From assembly GCA_027886185.1 (NCBI GenBank), contig WOAB01000162.1, positions 62,001 through 126,000 of the forward strand: 64,000 nucleotides of DNA, written 5' to 3'. The first letter of the stretch is position 1; every line of letters begins with the position of its first letter. Shown piece after piece: positions 54,501 through 64,000 of the stretch. Source of the stretch: Rheum nobile (taxonomy: Eukaryota > Streptophyta > Magnoliopsida > Caryophyllales > Polygonaceae). Position numbers and translations under genes: made by a program. Below the pieces are notes generated by a model, which worked only from the letters and a program-made list of their open reading frames with translations, searched no databases and was not told where the DNA came from.

Positions 54501-57296
54501 ATGCTTCGTACAGGTACTATGGATGTCCCTACCTCGAGCGTCTCTCCTTCTACGGGCCATTGCAGCCCCGGACACATGGACTCCGCCTATGAACAACTTG
54601 ACTCCCTTCATGCTGAGAATGACACCTTGCACGCTTCGAATGCTGAACAAGCCCGGCAAATCGTTGCAAAAGATGCTGAGCTTGCTCGCCTTCGTCGGGC
54701 CGTGAGTAACATGACGTTGCCCACAGTTGACCCCTTGCTGAACCCTCCGGCCTCCACAAGCCAACCACTGGACCGCAAGGGTAAGGGCGTCTTGTCTACT
54801 CCACAGGATCGCCTTCGCTCTCAAATTGAAGGCTACCCTACTAAGCGTGGCGATTCCCGCGTCCGGTACAATCTCACCTTTGCTCCGAGAGTTGAGGATT
54901 ACACTTCAGATCGCTCCCGTCGAAGTGTTCGCGCCTCCAAGGATCCCCTACCGTATGTCAACACCAAGGACCGTCGGGTACGAGGTCGACAACATACGCG
55001 GTATGACGATTCCGAGTCCGAGCTTGATGACGACGTTGACCGTACCTCGGACCACTCCCGAGACAGATTTGTTGATGATGAGGCGTATGAGTTGGAGCGC
55101 CATGAGGAGATGCGTCCAACACGCCATGGCTACCGCCGCCGCACACCGGAACGGTGTCGCCCGAGCCCCGGGCGCCATGGACCACGTCGCCCCGACATTA
55201 AGATAAAACTCCCAAACTTTTTTGGTGAATTTGATCCTCTTAAATTTCTTGATTGGCAGCAGTCTATGGAGTATGTGTTGAACCATTACTAATACCCGGA
55301 AGAAGAACGGGTTGCAACCGCCGCTTTACACTTCGACACCGCCGCCAAGGCTTGGTGGCATCGCCTCTGCTCCAACTGTGCGTATCATCGCGAGTGCCCA
55401 GTCACATCATGGCGCCATCTTATGCGGGTCATGAGGAAGAAGTATATTCCCGAGGACTTTACTTCTGAAATGCGCCTCAAGATACAACTAGCGGCTCAAG
55501 GTAACCGTTCTCCCATTGACTTTTATGCTGAACTTGAAGAATTGTCCCATAAGGCAGGCATCCATCACACTGACGAGGACTTTTGGAGTATGTTCCTTCG
55601 TGGCTTGTATGAGTCTATTCGCAACCAACTTCGGATGCTCAACATACGGGACCTCCAAAAGTGCGCACATACGGCACAAGAGATATGGTCGCAAGCTCAA
55701 GCAGCAAAGATAGCGTCTTGGTCTCAGCCTCACACCAGGTATGGCTCTAACCCTATGTCAAGTTCCCCTTCTACTGATGTGCGTTCCTCATTGCAGTCCG
55801 CTCCCGCGTCTAAAACGCTGGCGCCGACCACTCGGCCGAGCACCAACCCGGCGCGCGTCAACGAGCCACCGCCGCGTCGAGCACCTCATTCCGAGGAAAG
55901 GGCGTGTGACAAGGTCTGCTATAAGTGCCAAGGGCATGGCCACATATAGCGGGACTGCCCCAACAACAAACGTGTCCTCTTCTCGCACCTCTTCGGATAC
56001 GAGTCCTTTGATGAGGACACACCTGACACCAGGCCAGTCTTTGACACGTACGCACAGGAGGAGGAGGATGACGTGGACGGATACATATGCAACCATAAGG
56101 ACGAGCCAGGCACCGTGCCTCTTAGCTTGGTTACACGCCGAGTTCTTACCACCAAAGAAGGTACCTTACTCGACCAACGTGAGAATTTATTTCATACTAA
56201 GTGTGCAGTCCATGGTGCTTCTTTGAGTGTTATTATAGATGGTGGGAGTTGTTGCAATATCATCAATGACAAGGTGATCATGCACTTCAAGCTCAATACG
56301 ACTCCGCACCCCCAGCCATATAGTCTACACTGGATTTCCGAGGGTGATGACTCCTATGTTATGAAGCAATAATGCACCATAAATTTCAGCATTGGTCATT
56401 ACGCAGATTCGGTGCTTTGTGACGTCATGCCCATGGATGCCACGCATCTTCTCTTAGGGCGACCTTGGCAATTTGACAAGAGAACTCTTCCTGATGGTTT
56501 CCTCAATCACTACGTCTTCCTGCACAATGGAAGAAAGGTCACCTTGCTTCCTATGAGCCATAAGGAGATTTTGCAAGATCAAGTTGAGAGGAACCGCGTC
56601 AAGGCAATTGAACAAACCAAGGGGCATCCATTGCCAGCAGCTGAACGTGCAAAGCCACCAAAGACATCAACAAAACATCCCTCTACAACAGCTTCGCCCG
56701 ACATTCAAGGATCTTGTGAAGACCGACTTTTATTGACTAAGTCTCAGGCTGTCTCCCCCATCATTCAGGGACGTCGTCCTTGCCTTTTACTTACTACGTT
56801 AGCGTGTCCTCTAAATGTTCCAGATCTTGTTGTTTTACCCATTACTGCGCCTTCTGTTTTGCAGGCCCCTGGGGATGTCAGTCCGGATGAGCTGTCCGTG
56901 GGATGTCCACCTCCAACCACTGGCTATGGTGTACGTCCTGTTTTCCACGTCGCCGCTCGTTCTCCTCCAACGTCTCATGCTTCTGACGACAAGGACGAAG
57001 CGGGGACGCTTCGCAGCCAAGAAGGGGAGATTGATAGCTCCATGACCCGCTCATTGACGGCGAAGGACGAAGAGGGAACAACGGGAGTGCACTCGAGGAG
57101 GGCGAAGACGACGAGTTCACGGAAGAAGAAGGAGGGCAGCGACCGCCGCCCCCTTTACGACGACCGCCGCCGGCCACCAAGAACACGGGAGAAGAAGCAG
57201 AGGTACGGTGACCGCCGCCCACTTTCCGGCGCTCGCCGCCCCCCTTCCGCCGCCCGCCGCCTATGGAGAATCCGAAGACTTTCCTACGGCAAATGA
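54501..57296 (+). pseudogene. TR-GAG 3 gag-protease polyprotein with three in-frame stops
   Basis: One single reading frame runs the whole length, broken only by TAA (55290), TAG (55947) and TAA (56370). Domains: coiled-coil-like leader (YEQLDSLHAENDTLHASNAEQ); Arg/Ser/Asp-rich linker; Retrotrans_gag core (IKLPNFFGEFDPLKFLDW, AAKAWWHRLC, MRKKYIPEDF, IDFYAELEEL); zinc knuckle CYKCQGHGHI-stop-RDC at 55917-55958; protease VIIDGGSCCNIINDKV (about 56230) and LLLGRPWQFDKRTLPDGF (about 56450). After the PPT the frame continues 88 codons into the 3' LTR, ending in an Arg/Lys/Ser-rich tail. Each stop is one C-to-T change from CAA or CAG. A start at 54519 is also possible. The protease motif is DGGS rather than D-S/T-G. 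Confidence 0.9.
57019..57031 (+). other. TR-GAG 3 polypurine tract
   Basis: AAGAAGGGGAGAT directly precedes the 3' LTR start TGATAGCTCC and is in the coding frame. Confidence 0.75.
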
Positions 57297-57747
57297 CGGT
57301 GACCGTCGTTTAATTACGACGACCTCCACATTTCCCACTTTCGGTCCGCATCAGCGATCTCCTTTCGTCGTTTACTGAACAGTTTTATTATTATTTTAAT
57401 TATTGCTTTGTTGCTATATAAACCTTGAAACCCTAGTTTTTAATGTCACGTTGAATTTGAGCAGTAAAGTTGAGTACGCTCATTCCCTTGAGTTCTAACG
57501 TTAACTCTTCGATCCCACGGATCGTCTATCCCGTAGCTCGTTGCTTCGAGCAATTCATACATCGTCTCTTCGGTGTTTCAAGATCATCTCTTTGATCTCT
57601 CCATCATCACTTTGAACGCGTTTGAGGGTTATCTCTTTAACCCTAGGAAAGCCATCACTTTGGCTACGGAAGAGAAGGAATCGAATTCAAGCTTGAGGAA
57701 TCAAAGATGCTGCGTTGCAGACAACACTTCAGGGGTTGTTCGCATCA
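57032..57747 (+). repeat. TR-GAG 3 3' LTR
   Basis: 716 bp, begins TGATAGCTCCATGACCC, ends GTTGTTCGCATCA, followed by TSD GAGAG. It carries an extra block around 57165-57215 and 57300-57330 absent from the 5' LTR. A TATATAAACC box lies near 57415. Confidence 0.9.
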
Positions 57748-60560
57748 GAGAGTGCAACCAAATTCGATTTCGATTTCTCTTTGACAATTATTTCTTGCTG
57801 ATGCATGGAGACATCAAAGGGGCTAAGCTGACATCATTGCTGGATATTGTCAAAGGACACATTATCTTCGGACACCTTGATAACAAGATTTTCCACAGAA
57901 GATCTTTCAAAATGCTTCAGCTTGCCTTTCAAAAGTTTCAGCTTGGAAACAACCTAATACATGATGTATCTTGGTATTGGAGTGCTCCAAGTTTCAGTAA
58001 CTGTGTTCGAGAATTACTCATGCTTAGACTAGTGGTTGCATAATTTGAACAAGGCCTTGCGGGGACCTCTTGGAGTACCACTGGAGACAATGGTAGGGCT
58101 AAGATCAGAAAGCTGAGCTGTATCAAAGAAGGTGGTAGCATGGTCATAGGTGAGGAGCCAAGATTGGTTTGTTCGGACGCGATCGAGCTTGCACCAGATT
58201 CGGTTTCCTCTAGATTGGTTGTTATTTCAGGTAAACTTACAACCCGTATACTTCATATCAAATAGTCAAGAGGAGTTGAGGCATGTCTCCAGTTCATTAA
58301 CAAAGAAGCCAAGGCTGCTACTTCCTTCAACTACTTTTTCGGGAGTAAGGATAGAGTTAAAGTCACCAAGGACACGCCAATGGGATGAGTAGTGGTGCTG
58401 AGGGATTGAATGTTCTACCAAAGCGAAATTCTACCATTACGATTGTTTAGGGCATACACAAAGGTACCCAAGATCTCTTCTGAGGTGTGGATGTTCTGGA
58501 TAAAGCAGTGGACAAATTATGAAGAAGCAGAATTGACAGATATGGTGACGAACCTACGATCCCAAAGAATCCAGGTTCGCCCGTTAGGGGAAAGGTGACC
58601 ATTTGAGAATGAACACCATCTAGGAAGAATGCTTTGAATCATCATGGGCTCCTTGCTTGCAATTGAGTTTCCAATATTCCAATGAGCTAAAGGCTAGCAT
58701 TCTTGACAAGACTACATATTGCATTTCTCTTAGAGGATTGGTTCAGTCCCCTAATGTTCCAACAACCAATATGGAGCTTATCCATAAAGAAACGAGAGAG
58801 GAGGGAGTGTTACGCTCACGGAAGGGTCTTTGGATGTGCAAGGGGAGAGAGTGGGATCCATAGCATTAACACCTTGATAAATGGTGTTGTTGGAATTAAC
58901 TGCAACTAAAGATTCAGGGAGCAATTGACTGGTAACAAGGGGGCAATTACTTTGCTTGTGTCCAAAAGAACGACAAGAGGAACAATGCTAGGGGATCCGC
59001 TCATATTCAATGTCCTGCTTAACAATGGTACCATTTGAGCTACGAATGGAAATGAATTTTCTGAGCTCTTTCTTTGCAGACACTTCAACCATAATTCGAG
59101 CATTGGAAACATGAGCTTCAGTAGCAGTGATCTTGTCAATATACAACGGGCGCCCTATTGCAGATCCAATTCTTTTAAAGATTTTTTATGACCAATATTC
59201 CAGACTAAGACCAGGAAGTGTGACCCATACTGGAGCTATTTCAAGGCAAGACATATCCATCACAATGCCTCTGTGCCATTTTCTAAGAATGAGAGGGCAA
59301 TAGCCTCCAATCATCCAGGGTCCTGATTCGAGGAACTTTGCAAAATCCTCTTCAGAGTTGAACTTGACAATAAAGAGGCCATTTTCATTTTGTAGCATAG
59401 AGGGAGGTGTATTACATTCTTTCCATCTAGCTTCAATGAAGCGCTTCATGATAGAGAAAGCACAGTTGCCTCCCATTGGAGCTCCAACAAGACACTTGCT
59501 CCATCTTTGGATTTGCTCAACTAAATCGTCGTCAGAATAGTCATTGATACCATTTTCAAATCCTTACTCGAATTGGAGAGGGATAAGTGAGGAAGGGATT
59601 CCATTTCCAGCAATAACTTCAGAGTAAGATGGCTTAGAGATCTGAGGAGGGGGAGAACAGTGGGGGGGGGGGGGTTTCTAGGGAATCGAAGGATTAACAG
59701 AGGGAAGAGGAGCTTGGAGTTCAGTTGTTGGGCCAAGCGCAGCTGGATCTTAGGGGCGGTAATGGAGTGGGCAATGGAACATAGCAGATAGAGTGGGAAT
59801 TGTCGGTCTAACAAAAAGAGAGGGAGTTAGATCTGCTGCACATAGAGCATGAGCGAGAGATTTTGACATAGGGCTGCCCAGGGAGAGAGATCTAGCAATA
59901 CGATTGTTACATAGCATGAAGGAATGTTCAGAAGTTTCCTCAACAGGCAGCTCATCACTGCTTGGGCTCGGTGGAGTAATAGAAGGAGATTGGGGGGAAG
60001 TTGGCTGTTTAAGAGGGATGATAGAAGTGAGCTTAATGGATTTGGTTTTGTGTTTGGGATCTTTCTTGGATTTTGAAGAGGTTTTCTTTTTCCCCATCGC
60101 ACGGTCAGGGGACCAGCATGAAGGAAGAGGAAGGTAACCACCCTTGATCGGCAGAGGCTGAGCACATTACGGTTTGGAGCGTATGAGCTCAGAATTATCA
60201 AAACCTAGACGATCGATGCCAATTAGACTTGATTAAACATATATAGAAACTGGAAATCGAGGAATTTAGAGTGAACGAGCGTACCCTGTGAGTAATTATA
60301 AGCGGGGATAGGGCAATTCCGACGACTCTGATACAACGACCGTCTGTTGGACGGTAGGACTGACTGACTCATCTCCTCTCTGTGTGCGTTACACAACTCC
60401 AAAATAGAAGAATTTTGGGGAGATGGATGAGCAGTGGAGGAGAAGCAGAAGCTGGCGGTGGAAGAATGCGTGCTAGAGAAGAAGAATTTGTCAGCCTTCG
60501 TGTGAGAAATGGAAGCTCTGTTTAGGAGAGATATGCTAATATTAGGAGAAAGAGGTGACA
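57748..60560 (-). pseudogene. L1-type LINE, 5' part: ORF1 (DUF4283, CCHC) and endonuclease
   Basis: Minus-strand order: leader; ORF1 with the DUF4283 domain (GGNCAFSIMKRFIEARW, SGPWMIGGYCPLILRKW, 59476-59186), then in another frame RPLYIDKITA and a CCHC knuckle (CSSCRSFGHKQSNCPL, about 58985-58940); then a decayed exo_endo_phos endonuclease (LGDFNSILTPEKV, TWNN-like NNNQSRGNRIWCKLDRV, about 58370-58180). ORF1 binds LINE RNA; the endonuclease nicks target DNA. Many stops. The 5' boundary near 60560 is approximate and no TSD pair was found. A 13-G run lies at about 59662. Confidence 0.8.
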
Positions 60561-61000
60561 ATTTATGATGAGAGAGATGACAATTTAGGAAATTAAAAAC
60601 AAAAGCGATAAAAATCCTATAAAATAGGGATTTTAGTCGATATCAGATACATGCGACCTATCTTATTAATTTGCACCCATTGGGATTAGATCTCGTTCAT
60701 TGATGCTTTCCTCATCCTAGTACATCTGTTTCACCATAACATCCCGTTTCACCCGAACCTAATACTATATATATGTACAAAATCCACCAGATCCTTACAC
60801 AATAAAAGTGACGTTTGTGTCTTTGAATTGTATGAGTTGTTTCTGTTTTCACATATTACTTAATTTGCTTAAATGTATGAGTTGTTTCACAAATGTTTTT
60901 TAACAATATATATATATATATTAAAATGGATGAGTTATTTCTTACTGAGGATATACAAAATTATTAAATTTTTGCCTACATGCCTTATTTTTTTGATAAG
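60561..61000. other. AT-rich intergenic stretch
   Basis: No gene recognised; it includes a TA dinucleotide run near 60910 and a copy of GCCTACATGCCTTA at 60974 that matches the target site of the neighbouring retroposon. Confidence 0.6.
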
Positions 61001-61011
61001 AGCCTACATGC

Positions 61012-61817
61012 TTTTTTTTTATACAGAAAGATTTCAAGTTCCAGTACAACCAAACCTGGAAACTTGAGAGGTCGAAAAATCAGCGTCGAAACACCCGACA
61101 AGAGCAAGCAACAACAAAAAGAAAAACGCAACGCAACAAAATAAAAAACAACAGACACAACAAAAGTTTCAGGAAAACAAACACAATCGAGAAGGATAAC
61201 CAAAGAGGCTTTAATCGACGAGAGAGGCTTCAAACATGGGTTGGAAAACACCAACAAGACGTTGAAGCAGCCGGGAAGCAGAAACAAGACATAATCTGGT
61301 GACACTTCGTCGGTAGAAGCCACCAGGGATCACACGATCACTATCTTGGTCTCAAACCGGAACAACAGTCTCCAATCAAACCTAAAGGCAAACCCGCATC
61401 AGTAATGAGTGAAAAACAAAGGTCACCAGGATACCATTTTTCGATACGTCGATCGAGGTTTGCTCGGTGGTCGTAATAAACGCCGAGGTGGGTTGAGGTC
61501 TGCTCGGTGGTTGCCGGAGAGTTGCTCGATGGTCGGTACCAGCATGGATCTGCAAGTCCGCCAAAGCGAGGGGCCGCGTTCTGGGCGAGGGCTCGGTGCG
61601 GATCGAGGGCTCGGTGCAGAGCGGGTGGGTAGAGGGGAGGTTGGCGGTTCGGAGCAGGTGGGGATGGTGCGAGCGAAGGATCAGGCTCAGCGCTTTGCTC
61701 ATGGTTCACAAAGGGATTTGGTTAGGTGTGAGGGAAAGGGGAAATGGGAGGTAGCAGCGGGATTTTTTGGTTTAGGGTTTTCATTTGGAGTTTTTCCGGG
61801 TTCTTTATTAAAATGTT
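61012..61817 (-). mobile_element. 0.8-kb poly(A) retroposon with 11-bp TSD AGCCTACATGC
   Basis: The insert is flanked by AGCCTACATGC at 61001-61011 and 61818-61828. On the minus strand it ends TGGAACTTGAAATCTTTCTG followed by TATAAAAAAAAA, a LINE-like 3' end with poly(A). The 5' half is GC-rich with repeated CACCGAGC-type segments. Overlapping minus-strand frames (61709-61341, 61702-61382, 61323-60985) show no protein similarity. The signature is target-primed reverse transcription; it could be a non-autonomous LINE derivative, large SINE or processed copy of an unknown RNA. Confidence 0.72.
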
Positions 61818-61828
61818 AGCCTACATGC

Positions 61829-62235
61829 CTTATGTTTATACACCAAATTAATTAATTAAATTTTATTTTATAAAAAACCGATTGTACAAAGAAGTTGAAA
61901 GCGTGAAAAACAAGTGGGTAAAGAAAGTGGGGGTCAAGCTTGACTTCTTTTTTAATGTATAGGAGAGATAACATTGGAAATACAAAATCACGGATGATCA
62001 ATCTAAAAAAATAGCAGGTGTAAAAAATAGAAACATGAAAAGGATAAGAAACAATTGTAAAGAAGATGGGGTAAAACATGAAAAGCTGAGAACATAAAAA
62101 AATTTGTAAGAAAAATAAAACTATACATGTCAATTAAAAAATAAACCAAATATCAAATGTAAAATGTGCCACTTGGCTCAATTCGTAATATATTTTGTTT
62201 GTCCTTTAATTGATAAGGGAGATTGAAAATGCAGA
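61829..62235. other. AT-rich intergenic stretch
   Basis: A 93-codon minus-strand frame (61852-62133) is hydrophobic and Phe/Tyr-rich, as expected from AT-rich sequence by chance. Nothing else is seen. Confidence 0.6.
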
Positions 62236-64000
62236 TTTTTTTTTAATCAAGGCAAATATTAGGACTTGAAATGCTATCGTAAATCATTCGAATGGATGAT
62301 CTTTACAAATTGAATATCAAAACTATCAAAAATAGAGTTCAAACTGATAAACTCATATCTATTGTGAAGAAGACGATAAGCAGTAATAGAAGAATTAACT
62401 GGTGACAGAAGACGCTGGAACGTATGAAGAGCGGTAAGCGGAATGGGTTGGGTAGCAAGAAAGTCAACAACACGATTAGCCTCACGAAAAAGTGATGTAC
62501 CTGAAAAGCAGCAAAAGAACATAGAAACGCAGTGATGTCATTAATAATGGTATGAATTTTCCAAAGAACTTTCCATATGCCCCTGGTAGAATTAATGACA
62601 ACAAGGTTATCGCCTTCTATAACTAAATTTCAAACTTGAAGTTGAGCAGCACATTGAATACCGAACAGCGCACCAAGAGCTTCAGATTTCAGGGCGGAGG
62701 TTGATGGAATATTGTCACGATGAAATGAAAGGATATTGCCACGGTAGTCACGCAGAAGATATCCAAAATGTGAGGTATCATCCTGTTTCCTGGATCCATT
62801 GAAGTTTAGTTTAATCCAGTTGATAGGAGGTTTCCTAGGTACGGTTCGTAGAGCGTAGACGATTACGCTTTATAGGTGCTTGGGTTAAGGATGTATTTAA
62901 AGTAGTCCAATCTTGGAATTGGAAAAAGGCTTGGTCTGAAGGGCAAGTCTGAGGTTTGAGGTCATCTCTTCTAAAAATAAGATTATTTCTATAATTTCAG
63001 AGAGACTACCATAAAAAAGTAACGGTGTAAGGGTAGTATTTGAATTTTTGAAGTAATCGAAGTTATAGTGAAAGTTAAATGTGAACTGAAGAGAAAAAGA
63101 AGTATGCATTTTATTTTCCAGTTTGGAGATCAAATTTTGAGTAAAGGGGCAAGTAAAAAGAAATGATTTAAATCTTCGTCATTCAAGTGACAGAGACTAC
63201 AAGAAGAATGGACCTTAGAAAAATGGCGATTTAGTCGTTCAGTAATAGATAAAGCATCAACTATGGCTTTCCAAAGAAAGTTTTGAATCTTAGGAGGTAT
63301 TTTAATTTCCAGGTCCAAGAGAAAGAATTAAGGTGAGGATTTGGTAAATGGTTGTCAATAATTGTACGCGTTGATTTGACTGTGAAGCTTCCATCTGCAG
63401 TCAGTTTCCAAATGAGACATTCTTCCGATGGAAAAGAAGGAATGTGCACATTATGTATTTTTATAATGATAGAGGATGGTAACAAAGTTTGTAGGAGCTA
63501 TACATTCCATTCATTGGAAGTTGTAATTAATGAAGAAACTATAATATCTGGAGCAGTAGAATTATTGAAGTAAGAAAGAAGATTACCATTCGGGAGCCAA
63601 TTATTAGACTAGAATTTAACCTTTTTACCATCTCTAATTTCCCAGCATAGAACTTTATGAAACTACTCACGTAGATGAAGGAGTCTAGAAAACTGCCATG
63701 ACTGCTTAGACTTCTTTTTATAAGAGAATAGGTCAACAAAGCGAAGGTATTTTTCAGTAATAAGACAATGCCATAGAGATTCACGATTAGTTAATTATTT
63801 CCATAATAGTTTCATTTGTAACGCTTTATTCATATCAGAAGCTTTATAAAGGCCTAAAACCCCAGAAGACTTAGGTGTACAGATGTTATCCCAGCTAATG
63901 AGAGAACGATATTGTGGGTTAGGTTTATTCCAAAAAAATCTTTGTTAATTTTGTCAATGTCATTACACACAGAAGAAGGAAGTAGAAAACTTTGCAACAA
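62236..64000 (-). pseudogene. Second L1-type LINE, 3' half, running off the window
   Basis: Minus-strand order from the window edge: RT C-terminus/thumb (KPNPQYRSLISWDNIC, GVLGLYKASDMNKALQMKLLWK, about 63940-63800), zf-RVT domain (LIWKLTADGSFTVKSTRTI at about 63420; IPPKIQNFLWKAIVDALSITERLNR...CSLCHLNDEDLNH, 63318-63130) and an RNase H domain (KLNFNGSRKQDD, FGYLLRDYRGNILSF, SALKSEALGALFGIQ, REANRVVDFLATQ; 62830-62274). It ends in a T run at 62236-62244 (poly(A) on the minus strand). Stops and frameshifts are frequent. The C-terminal RNase H marks a plant L1 subgroup distinct from the LINE at 50582-60560, where I see no such domain. Confidence 0.88.

Larger units (their letters stand above)
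52971..57747 (+). mobile_element. TR-GAG 3: gag-protease LTR element inserted in the LINE
   Basis: TSD GAGAG at 52966-52970 and 57748-57752. 5' LTR 52971-53612, primer site, gag-protease reading frame, PPT, 3' LTR 57032-57747. No RT or integrase. The LINE frame continues from one flank to the other (GNRIW side to KVKWMKYS side), confirming a clean insertion. LTRs are diverged, with a roughly 70-bp length difference, so this copy is clearly older than TR-GAG 2. Confidence 0.92.

Noticed and set aside
54372..54824. 150-codon minus-strand frame
   Set aside because: Shadow of TR-GAG 3 gag on the other strand.

Overview
The window is nuclear DNA of a flowering plant, most likely a eudicot: AT-rich intergenic sequence, GT-AG introns, plant-type LTR retrotransposons, plant L1-like LINEs with an RNase H tail, and one plant MATE transporter. 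I cannot name the species. Only one convincing intact host gene is present, an intronless DETOXIFICATION-type MATE efflux carrier at 43516-45069 (+). Almost everything else is nested mobile DNA, much of which can be resolved to base-level boundaries by target-site duplications (TSDs) and by comparing filled and empty copies.

Left part (1-24.8 kb). 1-5649 is AT-rich, holds one FKBP-type isomerase exon fragment, and ends in the terminus of a CACTA transposon that jumped into an LTR. 5650-22156 is a large non-coding LTR element ('family A', LARD-like, minus strand). Its right-hand LTR was split by a gag-protease-only element ('TR-GAG 1', 8894-17787), which itself received two further family A LTRs (10585-13412 and 14970-17475). 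The outer LTR piece was also hit by a non-autonomous hAT (19067-20805) and a Mutator-like MITE (20962-21952). 22157-24832 has degenerate short repeats and no gene.

Middle (24.8-40.6 kb). A full-length Tat-lineage Ty3/gypsy element lies on the minus strand (24838-40587, TSD GTAAC), with gag, protease, RT, two RNase H domains and integrase. It carries a spliced antisense ORF on the plus strand between pol and the 3' LTR. It contains a solo LTR (27688-29223), a TR-GAG LTR fragment (about 32886-33594) and a very young non-autonomous element, TR-GAG 2 (34670-38715).

Right part (40.6-64 kb). A 902-bp foldback element packed with small palindromes sits about 0.6 kb upstream of the MATE gene. Downstream are a G-box cluster, a tandem duplication, a solo family A LTR with a perfect TSD (47380-49816), a degenerate L1-type LINE (50582-60560) interrupted by TR-GAG 3 (52971-57747), an 0.8-kb poly(A) retroposon (61012-61817), and the 3' half of a second LINE running off the window end.

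Functionally, the MATE protein would export small molecules across a membrane by itself. The TR-GAG and family A elements encode no polymerase or integrase, so they must have been mobilised in trans by autonomous Ty3 elements such as the Tat relative here, which is now itself dead by nonsense and frameshift mutations.
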